Numbered from the stretch's first letter, positions 26,418 to 36,575 are shown. The stretch: 64,000 nt of DNA from Turicibacter sp. (GCA_009780245.1 WRAJ01000004.1:51969-115968); one strand, 5' to 3'. Made by a program: numbers and translations. Notes: generated by a model not told the origin, from the letters alone.

Positions 26418-26423
26418 ATTATA
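26418..26423 (-). promoter_or_regulatory. Extended -10 promoter of the ABM-glpX-ispDF operon
   Basis: Minus strand TGC-TATAAT (26423-26418), about 60 nt upstream of the ABM start; -35 not obvious. Confidence 0.5.
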
Positions 26424-26522
26424 GCATAGGTCGTTGGTGATTCGCAATAACTTTCATGTGGTAGGTGTAAAGAGCGTACAGTCACATGGTTTAGTGACTT
26501 TTACCACAACATTTTCACAATT

Positions 26523-26564
26523 AAAAAGTCATCAGACTCAGCTTTTTGCCGTTCAATGACTTTT
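26523..26564 (-). terminator. Terminator downstream of the SH3-like repeat gene
   Basis: AAAAAGTCAT / ATGACTTTTT arms with a ~22-nt loop, followed by AATTG on the minus strand. Confidence 0.6.
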
Positions 26565-26585
26565 TAGTATTCGATTTGCATCGCG

Positions 26586-27560
26586 TTACACGCGCGTCAC
26601 ATCAGGTAGACGAATCCAAGAGTTGATCCCCTCTCCTAGAAGTAATTCAGTGCCGCCATTTCGTGTTCTGACTTCAATGACCGGGTAAGACCGACCATGT
26701 ACCCACGTTGGCATTCCCTCACCTGTCGCCCAAGTTAAGACGCCTTGATTCACTCGCACACGATCGCCTAGCCCAATCGTTGGTGGCGTTGTTTCCGTTA
26801 CTCTTGTGACATCCGGTAAACGAATCCATGAATTGATGCCGTCTCCTAAAAGCAATTCAGTGCCGCCGTTTCTCTGCCTGATTTCAATAACCGGGTACAC
26901 ACGACCATGCACCCATGACGGCATGCCCTCACCCGTTGCCCAAGTGCGAACGCCTGCATTTACCCTAACGCGATCGTTTAGCCTGATCACTGGTGACGTT
27001 GTTGTTTCCGTTACTCTTGTAACATCAGGCATGCGGATCCATGAATTGATGCCATCTCCTAAAAGCAATTCAGTGCCGCCGTTTCTTGTTCTAATTTCAA
27101 TAACCGGATACACGCGACCATGCACCCATGATGGCATCCCTTCACCTGTTGCCCAAGTGCGAACGCCTGCATTTACCCTGACGCGATCGTTTAATCTAAT
27201 TTCTGTTGTACTAGCCCCTGCTTCTCTTGTCACATCTCCGACACGAATCCATGAATTAATCCCGTTCCCTAATAATAACTCAGTGCCGCCGTTTCTTGTT
27301 CTAATTTCAATAACCGGATACACGCGACCATGCACCCACGATGGCATTCCCTCACCCGTCGCCCAAGTTAAAACACCTTGATTCACTCGTACGCGATCGT
27401 TTAGCCCGATAACTGTCGGTACATCTGCTGGTGCGTCTGGTGCAACATCTGGTGCGACACTATCTGGTCGATAATGGTTTTGATAAAAATGAGCTTGATT
27501 ATTTGGGTAATAATAATTTAGTCCCTGATCGTTGTATCCACTGTATGTAAATTGATTCAC
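26586..27560 (-). CDS. Protein with four tandem SH3-like 70-residue repeats
   Basis: 324 residues. A ~50-residue Asn/Tyr/Pro-rich head without signal peptide is followed by four near-identical ~70-residue repeats (period 210 bp: equivalent positions at 26671, 26881, 27091, 27301). Each reads LNDRVRVNxGVxTWATGEGM, then WVHGRVYPVIEI and LLLGxGINSWIR. The GDRVRV...YxVIEV...G.. pattern resembles SH3-like wall-binding repeats at the ends of phage and bacterial lysins. The GTG start follows GGGGGA by ~8 nt; the longer reading frame start is unsupported. It lies directly downstream of essC, so it may be secreted by or associated with the type VII system; this rests on position only. Confidence 0.75.
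   Translation of the reverse strand: MNQFTYSGYNDQGLNYYYPNNQAHFYQNHYRPDSVAPDVAPDAPADVPTVIGLNDRVRVNQGVLTWATGEGMPSWVHGRVYPVIEIRTRNGGTELLLGNGINSWIRVGDVTREAGASTTEIRLNDRVRVNAGVRTWATGEGMPSWVHGRVYPVIEIRTRNGGTELLLGDGINSWIRMPDVTRVTETTTSPVIRLNDRVRVNAGVRTWATGEGMPSWVHGRVYPVIEIRQRNGGTELLLGDGINSWIRLPDVTRVTETTPPTIGLGDRVRVNQGVLTWATGEGMPTWVHGRSYPVIEVRTRNGGTELLLGEGINSWIRLPDVTRV
26590..27430. repeat. Four 210-bp tandem coding repeats
   Basis: In-frame repeats of the SH3-like gene. The three inner boundaries keep long identical DNA blocks, so copy-number change by slippage or recombination is likely. Confidence 0.8.
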
Positions 27561-27733
27561 AATAAATTCCCCCATTTTGTAAATTTTAAACTTACACTCG
27601 AAACGGTCAAGATGAGTTGACACGTCATAACAAGGAAAGACAAGCTTTAGTTTAAAGTTTCTAACCGTCTCAAGTATCCATAACAATATATCTTATGTGG
27701 GCTAATACTAATTCGTAACTAATTTCATACTGG

Positions 27734-30700
27734 TTATGACCACTTACTCACTAACTTAATTTTTTCAATGTTGCGATTGCCAAAAACGTGGTGATGATCA
27801 TGATCCAATTCTGGCTCGGACGCGATTCTTCTTACTTTTACAAACGACTGATCGTTTTTCTTTGTTCCGACAAATCCCTGCTTTGCCGCTGTTTTTAATG
27901 TTTGACTAACCACATCGTATGCCACATTCAACTGACTTTGATCACTTTGCATGAGCAGATGAATGCCAACTTTGTAACCCGTTTTTAACAGCCTCATAAA
28001 CTGGTCCTCATCGACCTGGCTCCTCTCGACAAAAAAGGGCAAATTCGTTATATAAACCAGATAATCTTCATACACCAACTCCGCATTCACTTTCCTAGCC
28101 TCAAACGTCAATAAAAGCTCATCAATAAAGCTTTCGTACTCTTCCACCTGTTTCACCTCATCAAAACAAGATGAATCGTCCACTACCTCACCGCCATCAA
28201 AAAGAATGCGGTGATACACGTCGCCCATCTTACTTAACACTTCACAGATTGTCGCGGTTAAGTAATCGGTCTGAGTAACATCTGTATCAACAATGAAAAA
28301 ATACGGATCAACCTTTGGTCGAAAGCCACATACCTTCGTTGTATCGATATTCAAGCCTAACGGAATGTCACCCAAACGCATCCATTCCTTAACTTCACTG
28401 TTTTCCATAAACCAAAGACGTGTCACTTCTTTCGGTAACATCGGGATTTTTCTCGGGCGCACGCCGTTCCAAGCTTTATTTAGTTGATCAATTTCTCCCT
28501 TAAGAGCTTCCAACCGCTTGAAATCACCTGACTTCTCTGAAGGTAAATAGACTTGCATACTCCTCGGAGCAGCTAGTTTAATCTGAGCACGCCCAGCAAT
28601 TTGTTGCTGCGGCAATCGATCTCGTCCAATGACTTCAGCCAGCTCATTTTCTTCATTGAAAAACAGCGCTATTTTAGTTGAAACGTTGCTTGAAACATTC
28701 ATGTTAAAGGTTGTTGCACGAAGTCCTGTCAGCAGTAAATACATGCCCACGTTGGTGCCTTCTTGCAAAAGTTGTAAGATAAGATCATCAACAATTCTCG
28801 CTAACTGTTGGTTTTCTTTTATACTGTCATACCCGTCCATCATTGTGATCATGACCGGTAATACCAAGTCGGTCTTTGTTTCGTATTGAGCGATTGATGA
28901 AACACTTGCTTCCGTGAATAATTCCTTTCTCTTTCTGATTTCACTTTTCACCCTATCCAGAAATTTCCCCAGTTTCTCTTCCTCGTCTAAACGCACCAAA
29001 TCTGTTGTGTGTGGCAAGTCCTTCAATACTAAAAGACCGTTCGTTCCAAAATCAAATAAATTAAATTGTACTTGCTCAGGTGTGTTTTTACGTGCTAATA
29101 AGAGCGCAATGGTTTGTAACGTGGTCGATTTACCAAACCCCGAACTACCGTAAATGATTGTGTGCTTATTTTGTTCAAAATCAAACATATACGCTCGTTG
29201 CGCTTGCTGATCCGGCACATCCATATACGCCAATTCAATGCTAAGTTCGCGTGCTTTTTTCCATTCTTTTTCAACGTCAACACAAAGTGCGACGACAGTT
29301 TCTTTGAGTGGCTCTAGCCAAGGTTTTTCTGGTATCCTCACATCGCTATTACTTGCAAGGTGTACTAGGTGATCAACGAGCACTCGCAGTTCTGTTGGCC
29401 GTTCATCTGCTTGCAATCCGACTGTTTCTTCGTCCATTCTTGGGTCGTATAACAACTCATACTGACCTAAATCATTGATTCGCCACACTCGTTCATCGGC
29501 GACTTCGCTCACACCTGCGGCGGGTTCGTAATCCGCACCACTCCAAGCGCTTTGGAAAAGCTCATACGTTTCATTAATCCCAACTTGCAAATAAGCGCGT
29601 CCTGGTTCAGTAATATGAGCCGCATCCGGTGTTTTTATCATTTCGTTCGAGTCTGAAACAGTGGCAACTTTAAGTGCTAATTTAAACCGTGAGTTGCTCC
29701 AAATCTGATCGTCTACAACACCGGAGGGCTTTTGCGTTGCCAAAATAAGATGAACACCTAAACTTCGCCCAATCCTTGATACCGAGACAAGCTCTACCAT
29801 AAATTCAGGCTCGTTCGCTTTGAGTTCAGCAAATTCATCACTAATTAAAAACAGGTGTGGCATGGGCAACGTTGGATACACCTGATCCCGCTTCGTCATC
29901 GCTTTTCCTTTTTTATATAGCCTCGTATAAGCATGGATATGATTAACACCAAACGCTCTAAATAGCTTCTGACGCTTTTTTAGCTCGGCTTGAATACTGG
30001 CGAGCGCTCGAAGGGACGTTGCAACGTCCAAGTTAGTAATAGCGCCCATTAGGTGAGGGAGATTCTTAAATTCATTCGCCATGCCACCTCCTTTAAAATC
30101 AATCGGCAAAAACCCAACGTCTTCCGGGGAAAAATTAATTGCCAACGACAAAACATAACTCTGAATCAGTTCAGATTTACCAGAGCCGGTTGTGCCAGCT
30201 ATTAATCCGTGCGGGCCATGAACGTTCTCATGTAAATCTAATTCAAGAAGATCGTGCTTCCCTTTTAACCCTAAAGGAACAGACAAGCTTTTCGAAGTGT
30301 CTGAACGATGCCAGCGGTCTTGTATCTTTAGTTCTTCTACTGTTTTTACCTGGTACATCTCTAAAAAAGTGACCCGTTTTGGAATGGTGTTTTTTTCAAC
30401 CTCCACGTGATCAAGATTAGCCAGTCGCCTAATGGCCATGTGTTCAAGAGTGGTCACTGGCATTTTATAAGGCAAGAATTTTTTGTTAACGTAAACGTTT
30501 CTTTGATTAATTAAGATAGCTGCTTGCGAGCTAATATAGGTTACCATCGTTGTGATCGTTTCCGGTAACATGGCCTGATTTTCTTTGCACCAAATGACAC
30601 TCACACCGTATTTACTCATGTCTTTGGCGAGATATTCATTCAGTTCGTGCCCCATTAGCCAGCTATCATCAAGAATGATCAACACATAATGAGGCGTAAA

Positions 30701-32221
30701 TCTAATTCCTTTCGACTGACACTTTTTGCGTTCGTTTTTTCTTTTCATCATGATTTGATAAAATCGGTTAAGCAACACCTCTTTGCTTCTTTCCGAATGT
30801 ACAATACCGCGTAAATGGGACGCACCAATCTTAAAATGTCTCAACCAGTGCCATTCTTTAAAATCCGCTTCGTAGCTATTCTTTGGCAATAAGGCGAGAT
30901 AAACAACGTCTTGATAAGAATGAAAAGCGGCAACTTGAAAGAGTATCGTCTTAACGACCGTTTTTAAAGTGTCATCAGTACCAATCAAACCGATGGTTTC
31001 TGTTTTTAGCTGGATACGCATCGGAGCACCATTTAATACTCGGCGATGATCCACGACGCTTTGTGCCCGACGGGTTAGTTCATCGGGATCTTTGCCGCCA
31101 TCAAATTCAATTTGATAGGACGGTGCACTTTGTCCTAACCCTAATGAAATTTCCAAAAAATCGAAGTTTGATGGCGTTTTTTCATAAAGCCTCGCATCGT
31201 ATTCAACCATCATCTTAGCAAGGTTTTCCATGCTCGGATAGTGATAATCCCAAGCCACTCGCTCTTCGTCCTCTAATCGATTGATCTCTGCCTGTTTCTT
31301 AACCAAGTATCGCTCATAATTCACGTCACGTTCTTCATTTTTTTTAACCCGCTCTTTTTTGTTCGTCACATATGCACTTAAAGTAACTGTCACCGTTATG
31401 ACGGCAATGCCTATAGTGCTGAGCATCATCAAAGCATTCCCACTGCGCACACTCAATCCTGTCAAAACGCTCATGCCGATCATGAAAAAGGAAGGGATAA
31501 CCGTTTTAAATAACGCACCTTTGCTCACTTCCTCCTGCGTTTCTGGTGGTGCGAGGTTGACAGTTGTTTCAAGGGGGTTTTTCAAGATTCTAGGACTTCG
31601 TCGATAATTCGGAAAATCGATTGGATATTCGGTTTGATTATTCTGGCTGACAATCCGGCGATGATTAAAAATTACCTTGCTTTTTATCCCAACTATTTTA
31701 AACTGCTTAGGACGTCGCTCAATATGAATCCCGCCAATGACCAGTTTATCACCTATCTCAAATGTGCCCTCATATTCGGCAATCAAAGCCCCATTAAAAT
31801 AGCACCGCTCACCGTTTGAGAAGTGGAAGAGTTGATAGGATTCAGGGTTACGAGCCTGATTTAGCTTTGCAAAAAGAAATGTCAATGAATTGCCACTCAC
31901 TTGAATCGCCGAATGAGCTCTACTTGAAATGAGCACGATACCTTGTGGTGGTGCGATCGTATCTACCAACCACTCACTGTCTTTCTTTACAAAGAGACGA
32001 TCGAATTCAGAATCTGCCTTGATCCTTTTCCCGTCAACATAGAGCGTGTCACCCTTAAGTTCGAATGTCTTTCCAAAGGCTTTTAAAAACGGATGGCTTG
32101 TGGTGATTTCTTTGTATGTAAATGTTTCACTAAACGAAAAAATAAAATAACGCCACTCATTCCGAGGGTTGATGCGATCATCAAAATGAGCACGATCGAA
32201 CGTTCGGATGACATCACTCAT
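27734..32221 (-). CDS. essC: Type VII secretion ATPase EssC
   Basis: 1,495-residue membrane FtsK/SpoIIIE-type ATPase, the motor of type VIIb secretion. N-terminal FHA-like domains (residues ~1-190), two adjacent membrane helices (~235-280), then three ATPase domains. Walker A of D1 is GTTGSGKSEL (~residue 675) with IDFKGGG as the following block; D2 has GSSGFGKSTT (~1025); the third is degenerate, as in family members. Length matches EssC. The essB stop overlaps its start by 8 bp. The C-terminal domain is the part that defines EssC subtypes elsewhere, and here it precedes the repeat protein gene. Confidence 0.97.
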   Translation of the reverse strand: MSDVIRTFDRAHFDDRINPRNEWRYFIFSFSETFTYKEITTSHPFLKAFGKTFELKGDTLYVDGKRIKADSEFDRLFVKKDSEWLVDTIAPPQGIVLISSRAHSAIQVSGNSLTFLFAKLNQARNPESYQLFHFSNGERCYFNGALIAEYEGTFEIGDKLVIGGIHIERRPKQFKIVGIKSKVIFNHRRIVSQNNQTEYPIDFPNYRRSPRILKNPLETTVNLAPPETQEEVSKGALFKTVIPSFFMIGMSVLTGLSVRSGNALMMLSTIGIAVITVTVTLSAYVTNKKERVKKNEERDVNYERYLVKKQAEINRLEDEERVAWDYHYPSMENLAKMMVEYDARLYEKTPSNFDFLEISLGLGQSAPSYQIEFDGGKDPDELTRRAQSVVDHRRVLNGAPMRIQLKTETIGLIGTDDTLKTVVKTILFQVAAFHSYQDVVYLALLPKNSYEADFKEWHWLRHFKIGASHLRGIVHSERSKEVLLNRFYQIMMKRKNERKKCQSKGIRFTPHYVLIILDDSWLMGHELNEYLAKDMSKYGVSVIWCKENQAMLPETITTMVTYISSQAAILINQRNVYVNKKFLPYKMPVTTLEHMAIRRLANLDHVEVEKNTIPKRVTFLEMYQVKTVEELKIQDRWHRSDTSKSLSVPLGLKGKHDLLELDLHENVHGPHGLIAGTTGSGKSELIQSYVLSLAINFSPEDVGFLPIDFKGGGMANEFKNLPHLMGAITNLDVATSLRALASIQAELKKRQKLFRAFGVNHIHAYTRLYKKGKAMTKRDQVYPTLPMPHLFLISDEFAELKANEPEFMVELVSVSRIGRSLGVHLILATQKPSGVVDDQIWSNSRFKLALKVATVSDSNEMIKTPDAAHITEPGRAYLQVGINETYELFQSAWSGADYEPAAGVSEVADERVWRINDLGQYELLYDPRMDEETVGLQADERPTELRVLVDHLVHLASNSDVRIPEKPWLEPLKETVVALCVDVEKEWKKARELSIELAYMDVPDQQAQRAYMFDFEQNKHTIIYGSSGFGKSTTLQTIALLLARKNTPEQVQFNLFDFGTNGLLVLKDLPHTTDLVRLDEEEKLGKFLDRVKSEIRKRKELFTEASVSSIAQYETKTDLVLPVMITMMDGYDSIKENQQLARIVDDLILQLLQEGTNVGMYLLLTGLRATTFNMNVSSNVSTKIALFFNEENELAEVIGRDRLPQQQIAGRAQIKLAAPRSMQVYLPSEKSGDFKRLEALKGEIDQLNKAWNGVRPRKIPMLPKEVTRLWFMENSEVKEWMRLGDIPLGLNIDTTKVCGFRPKVDPYFFIVDTDVTQTDYLTATICEVLSKMGDVYHRILFDGGEVVDDSSCFDEVKQVEEYESFIDELLLTFEARKVNAELVYEDYLVYITNLPFFVERSQVDEDQFMRLLKTGYKVGIHLLMQSDQSQLNVAYDVVSQTLKTAAKQGFVGTKKNDQSFVKVRRIASEPELDHDHHHVFGNRNIEKIKLVSKWS

Positions 32222-33461
32222 GATTCGTCTCTTCCTCCTCTTCCTCCACGTCTACAGCTAGATCAATCTCTACTTCTGGGTGCACAGGCGTTTGCCTAGT
32301 AAGGCGTTCATTCAATTCCTCCAAACGCGTGCGATAATGGTTTAAACGTTCTTGCTTTTCTATTCCCGGCATTGCCATATCAAGTGCGACCACATCGTAG
32401 CTTAATGCGTAAGCGTGAATTTTTAGCTGGGTATCCCCTAAACTGTAAGCCATGTCTAACCCTTCACGTAACTGACCGCGTCCGATGTAAATCCAATACC
32501 GCCATTCATTTTCATGGCTACTTGGGGACAAACGATTCAAAATAGCTTGTCGTTGATCCACGGTTAACGCACTGAGTTGGACATAACTCGCTGCCAACAT
32601 GTGCTGCGTAGCTGAAGGCAAATCTCTAGGATCATCGTTTGCAAGGATGGCGACCGACTCACTAAAATTGCTCACTAAATAAGCAGCTTGCGCATCAATG
32701 ATCCTATTCTGCCTCGGCAACGTATGCGTAAGCATCACCCTCAGCCCTGCCCCACCTCCAAGCACCAACACAAATAAAACAACCACTAAAGCTTTCAAAA
32801 AACGATCGTGACTCTTCTTAACACTGCGCCAACTCAACAGCTCAGACGCATACAAAGCGTGATACTGCTCATCTAGGATACGTTCAATTTCCGCCACCGT
32901 TCTTGCTTGCATGATGTTTCTGCCAGCTTCATCCGCTAACACACAGTCACCGGTCACCAACTCCTCGTAAGAATATTGCGGCTCTAACGTACTGATTACC
33001 AAGGCTTTATATTGCCGCAAAAAACTAGCATCGCTCACCATCTTTGGTTCAACCATTCCCACCAAACCACGATGGGCCACGTACAACTGCTTACTCATTA
33101 AAAAGACATTATCAGGGTGCAGAAAAGGGTAGTAAGCAACCCCTTCTTCTAGCCGCAACAAGCTATACTTCCTTGCCACTTCCACCCGCGACAGACGCGT
33201 CATTTCATCGCTTTCTTCTGTTATTGAGTGTGCAAATGATGGGATGTGATAAGCGATTTCTAACCTTTCCTCTGACACCCGAACCACTTCCCCTGTCAAA
33301 AAAATGCCCGCTACCGACAGAACCTCTTCATATGCCTTTATCGCCCCAAACTCATATTCCGACGCCTCTAGACTGACCAGTAGCACCTTCTCGTTTTTGA
33401 TCGTAGCGATGGTTATTTCCCCGTCAGTCAGTGGTTTCATCGTATGATTTTTTTGTAACAA
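32214..33461 (-). CDS. essB: Type VII secretion protein EssB
   Basis: Membrane protein of up to 415 residues. Cytoplasmic pseudokinase-like N-terminal domain with FLRQYKALVISTLEPQYSYEELV and ILDEQYHALY blocks matching EssB/YukC, a single membrane helix (ALVVVLFVLVLGGGAGL, ~residue 225), then an extracellular helical domain and an acidic tail (VEEEEEE). The start is uncertain: TTG at 33461 has AAGGAG 12 nt upstream inside esaB, whereas the ATG at 33440 has no ribosome site. It overlaps esaB and essC. Confidence 0.93.
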   Translation of the reverse strand: MLQKNHTMKPLTDGEITIATIKNEKVLLVSLEASEYEFGAIKAYEEVLSVAGIFLTGEVVRVSEERLEIAYHIPSFAHSITEESDEMTRLSRVEVARKYSLLRLEEGVAYYPFLHPDNVFLMSKQLYVAHRGLVGMVEPKMVSDASFLRQYKALVISTLEPQYSYEELVTGDCVLADEAGRNIMQARTVAEIERILDEQYHALYASELLSWRSVKKSHDRFLKALVVVLFVLVLGGGAGLRVMLTHTLPRQNRIIDAQAAYLVSNFSESVAILANDDPRDLPSATQHMLAASYVQLSALTVDQRQAILNRLSPSSHENEWRYWIYIGRGQLREGLDMAYSLGDTQLKIHAYALSYDVVALDMAMPGIEKQERLNHYRTRLEELNERLTRQTPVHPEVEIDLAVDVEEEEEETNHE

Positions 33462-33705
33462 TTTCGATCAGATCTCCTTCCCCAATCGCGTATTCCTTTA
33501 TCAAAGCCGTCGAACGAATAACAAATGGTTTTTGATCAACAACTAACTCAAATTCCTGTGGCACGTTCATTCCGACTACCTGTAAAGCCTCGCGAATAAG
33601 GTGTTTCAAACGTGCCTGTCTAACATAGCTCGGGATTCTTAAATCAATGGTTTGTTTACCCAACTTCACAGTCACATTTATGCCTTCCTTAGTCAACACC
33701 ATCAC
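33424..33705 (-). CDS. esaB: Ubiquitin-like type VII protein EsaB (YukD)
   Basis: 93-residue soluble protein with a beta-grasp, ubiquitin-like fold. Pattern INVTVKLGKQTIDLRIPSYV, HLIREALQVVGM and IGEGDLIEIV is typical of YukD. It overlaps essA by 17 bp and essB by up to 38 bp; tight coupling suggests stoichiometric synthesis of the secretion machine. Confidence 0.92.
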   Translation of the reverse strand: MMVLTKEGINVTVKLGKQTIDLRIPSYVRQARLKHLIREALQVVGMNVPQEFELVVDQKPFVIRSTALIKEYAIGEGDLIEIVTKKSYDETTD

Positions 33706-34168
33706 CCGCCTGTTTAGACTGATAAAAATATCTCCCTAATCTTGTTCCAAGTCGTGTTGCAGCTACAACACAAATCAGAAATCCTATTAGAATAAAAACC
33801 CCTATTCCCCACCAAAGATCATCTCTTACGTCAGGTTCGTAAAAAACAGGCAATACCGCATGATGAACGATGTGCGCTTCGTCCTTGAACAATGTATGAA
33901 TGACATCGCTTGGTGCACCTTCAACGTCTAGTCGCTCCTCCAAAAACAAACGTTGCTGAATATCCATAATAAAATGTTCATATTGACTTGCCCGAAGTTC
34001 TTCTAATTCAGTCATTGACGCAAGGAAAAGAAAAGGGAACCAGTCATAACCAATTAGTTGCTGCTGAGAAGGTTCCGGTTCACGCGTATCGTGCGCCACA
34101 CGAACATTGATTCGTAATCGTCCAACTTCGTCTTCTTCTTCGTATTCAAACACTTTCAACCGGTTCAT
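33689..34168 (-). CDS. essA: Probable type VII secretion protein EssA
   Basis: 159 residues, with a C-terminal membrane helix (IGVFILIGFLICVVAA, ~residues 122-142) and a short basic tail. Sequence similarity to known EssA cannot be judged by eye. The assignment rests on its length, single helix and the conserved slot between esaA and esaB. No N-terminal signal peptide is seen, unlike the staphylococcal protein. It overlaps esaA by 23 bp and esaB by 17 bp. Confidence 0.72.
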   Translation of the reverse strand: MNRLKVFEYEEEDEVGRLRINVRVAHDTREPEPSQQQLIGYDWFPFLFLASMTELEELRASQYEHFIMDIQQRLFLEERLDVEGAPSDVIHTLFKDEAHIVHHAVLPVFYEPDVRDDLWWGIGVFILIGFLICVVAATRLGTRLGRYFYQSKQAGDGVD

Positions 34169-36221
34169 TCCCCTGCTTAAGCAAGTATAAATGATAAACG
34201 ATCACTAAAATCATCGTAAACATTAATGAAAAATAACCGAGTAAAAGCCATTCTCTCGTGCCAAATGGCAATAATGAGCCTTCGTTAATCGCACCTGTGT
34301 AGCGTCCCACAAGATAAATGGGCGATGCCAAAAATCTGAGTACGGCTAAGTTATCAGCGCCACCGAATCGCGCGTTTGACATCACTTGTGAAAAATTTTC
34401 AGCAAACACGGTGTTCCCTGCAACACGCCGACTTGTATCCTCAGACAAAACTTCCATCTCAGCGTAAATGGCTTCAGATAATGCGCGCGCTTCTTCCGTT
34501 TGGCTGGTGATCTGTGTGAAATTATCATCTAAATCTAACGTCGCATTAGCATCGCTTAATGTCTGCTCTGCTTCTTCGATTAGCGTCGCAAGCACAACTT
34601 GAATCGCGGTGACGATATCATCACTAAGCGGTCGCTCAAAATAAACATCGGGACGGTTTTCTTCGATGTCAAAAAGATCCGTTTGTTGTTCCAACCTCAC
34701 GGTTTGTACGTACGCTTGCTCCCAATTATCATAAAAAGCAGCGACTTCTAACTGCGTGCGATCGTGCCAAGTGCGCCAAGCATCAGTCTCATCTTGTAAT
34801 AACGACGCTTCTGGCATCGCTGTTAAAATCCCAATTAACGATAAACTCTCTTGATACGGATTACCCCAGATCGTCGTGACTAGAGACTGGTGGCTAACCG
34901 TTAGCGCATTATATAAAGAAATCCCTTCTGCTGCAAATCGCTCCACCATGTGTGTCTCAATCAAATTTGCGGTTTCGTCTTCAACCTCATCAGCAATAAA
35001 ATGCCTCACTGCCCTTCGTAAATCCTCATCGGTCACAGTCACAGGTGACAAATTAGCATCACTGAAAAAGATCCGTGAAATTTCCGATCGCAATGCCAAT
35101 AATTCATCAGCTTGTAACCCGAGCGTTTCGATTTGACCGCTTAAAGCCATGATTTGCTGCGACTGGTTCCGATAAAATTCACCAGCAACTTGCTCGAATT
35201 GCCCTAGTAGTGTGGTCGATCCTACATCACTTTCATGGTAAAATTCAGTTAAGCTGTTTTGCACGATGGCGTTTAACCCACTGAATTGTGCGCGATAGAA
35301 CCCTTCATCGGCAACTGCTTGGTTATTCACAGCGTTTTGTGCATGGGCTTCGTTGCGTTCGAAAAGAACGTGATGCTGATCCAAATGGCTGACGAGCTCG
35401 GTTTCAAAGTCTAATAATTGCTCTGATAATGAGACATTCTTCCTTGTTACTCCGTGATACACTTCCTCGCTAAACTGCTCAACCGCCGTGGCTTGTTCTG
35501 CCAGACGTGCTGTCGCGTGCAACACCATTTCACTCGCTGCACTTCCAAACTGATTGTGCTCTTCTTGCCAAGATTCGGTCGCGATTTCGAGGCGCTCGGT
35601 TCGATTCATCACGGACAAAAAGGCAGCTGGAATCGCGTTAAACGGTGCTTGAATGTGATCAATAAACCTAGCATAGCGTCCTTGCTCATCCCGATTCATT
35701 TCCGCCACGTTTAATTGTGCCTCAAATAAACTACCGAGAATGCTTGAAAAATACATCTGCACAATGCGCGCATCAAAATCCGCTAAAATATCGCCCACCT
35801 GGGCACGAACGGCTGCGTTTGCCGCCACGTTATCACTAAGCTGGACGTCATAAAAAATGGTAGCTTGCTCCGGATGAATGCTTTCTAGTGATAGCAAACG
35901 CTCTGAAAAATTTTGCGGCAAAACGATCATCACATCAAACACGCCATTAGCAAACCCCGCTTCTGCAACCGATCTTGAGGCCGTCTGCCAGTGCGTGTCA
36001 TCGTCCTGGCTAATCAGCGTCACCAGTTCCGATCCAAGGTGATAAAAAGTCCCATTGAAACTAGCCCCTAAATCCTCGTTAACGAGCACATAACGCATAT
36101 CTCCTAAATCGGGTGCGATTTTGCGTTGATCAAAGTTATCCCCCATCACTAAATGAAACAAAACCCCAAACGCAGCCAAGGTTAACATCCCCATCGACCA
36201 TAATAGTCTTTTCTTACTCAT
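34146..36221 (-). CDS. esaA: Type VII secretion membrane protein EsaA
   Basis: 691-residue protein with an N-terminal membrane helix (LLWSMGMLTLAAFGVLFHLV), a long helical extracellular region and a C-terminal helix (WLLLGYFSLMFTMILVIVYHLYLL). The early block DMRYVLVNEDLGASFNG followed by FDVMIVLPQNFSERLLSL is the YhgE/Pip/EsaA signature also found in phage receptor proteins. It is shorter than staphylococcal EsaA (~1,000 residues). Its ATG overlaps the esxA stop (ATGA). It probably forms an extracellular arrow-like part of the machine. Confidence 0.92.
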   Translation of the reverse strand: MSKKRLLWSMGMLTLAAFGVLFHLVMGDNFDQRKIAPDLGDMRYVLVNEDLGASFNGTFYHLGSELVTLISQDDDTHWQTASRSVAEAGFANGVFDVMIVLPQNFSERLLSLESIHPEQATIFYDVQLSDNVAANAAVRAQVGDILADFDARIVQMYFSSILGSLFEAQLNVAEMNRDEQGRYARFIDHIQAPFNAIPAAFLSVMNRTERLEIATESWQEEHNQFGSAASEMVLHATARLAEQATAVEQFSEEVYHGVTRKNVSLSEQLLDFETELVSHLDQHHVLFERNEAHAQNAVNNQAVADEGFYRAQFSGLNAIVQNSLTEFYHESDVGSTTLLGQFEQVAGEFYRNQSQQIMALSGQIETLGLQADELLALRSEISRIFFSDANLSPVTVTDEDLRRAVRHFIADEVEDETANLIETHMVERFAAEGISLYNALTVSHQSLVTTIWGNPYQESLSLIGILTAMPEASLLQDETDAWRTWHDRTQLEVAAFYDNWEQAYVQTVRLEQQTDLFDIEENRPDVYFERPLSDDIVTAIQVVLATLIEEAEQTLSDANATLDLDDNFTQITSQTEEARALSEAIYAEMEVLSEDTSRRVAGNTVFAENFSQVMSNARFGGADNLAVLRFLASPIYLVGRYTGAINEGSLLPFGTREWLLLGYFSLMFTMILVIVYHLYLLKQGNEPVESV

Positions 36222-36535
36222 CTGAACTCACCTACTCCCTCATTAAAACCAAATGCCCGCGCATCTGCGCGGTCTCGCTCTTGATTCACATCTGCATAAT
36301 GATTCAATTGCTGATACATGCGACCCAACAACTCATTAAACCCACGAACATGATGAGCCAACTGATCAAACTGACCCAAATAAGCCTGAAAAGCCTCCCC
36401 CCGCCACTGCTGCCCCATCTGACGATTCATCTCATCCACCTTCCTCTTCGCCTCAACAATCATTTCCCTAGCATCTAAATAAACACGCGCCTGCACACGC
36501 AACTCATCCGGTGTCACCGATATCATCCCTGCCAT
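36218..36535 (-). CDS. esxA: WXG100 secreted protein EsxA
   Basis: 105-residue helical hairpin protein and signature substrate of type VII secretion. The turn motif is Trp44-Arg-Gly46 (GQQWRGEAF), flanked by two helices. It lacks a signal peptide. The ATG is 8 nt after GGAGG; the longer upstream frame covers the promoter and is rejected. First gene of the six-gene ess operon in canonical order. Confidence 0.95.
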   Translation of the reverse strand: MAGMISVTPDELRVQARVYLDAREMIVEAKRKVDEMNRQMGQQWRGEAFQAYLGQFDQLAHHVRGFNELLGRMYQQLNHYADVNQERDRADARAFGFNEGVGEFR

Positions 36536-36566
36536 TGCCACTACCTCCAATCCATCATTTCCCTCC

Positions 36567-36575
36567 ATTCTAACA
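36567..36575 (-). promoter_or_regulatory. Candidate extended -10 of the ess operon
   Basis: Minus strand TGT-TAGAAT (TAGAAT at 36572-36567) about 30 nt upstream of esxA; no consensus -35, which fits an activator-dependent promoter. Confidence 0.45.

Noticed and set aside
26806..27381. 191-codon plus-strand frame opposite the SH3-like repeat gene
   Set aside because: A mirror of the 210-bp repeats; the minus-strand frame has the coherent, recognisable repeats and a ribosome site.
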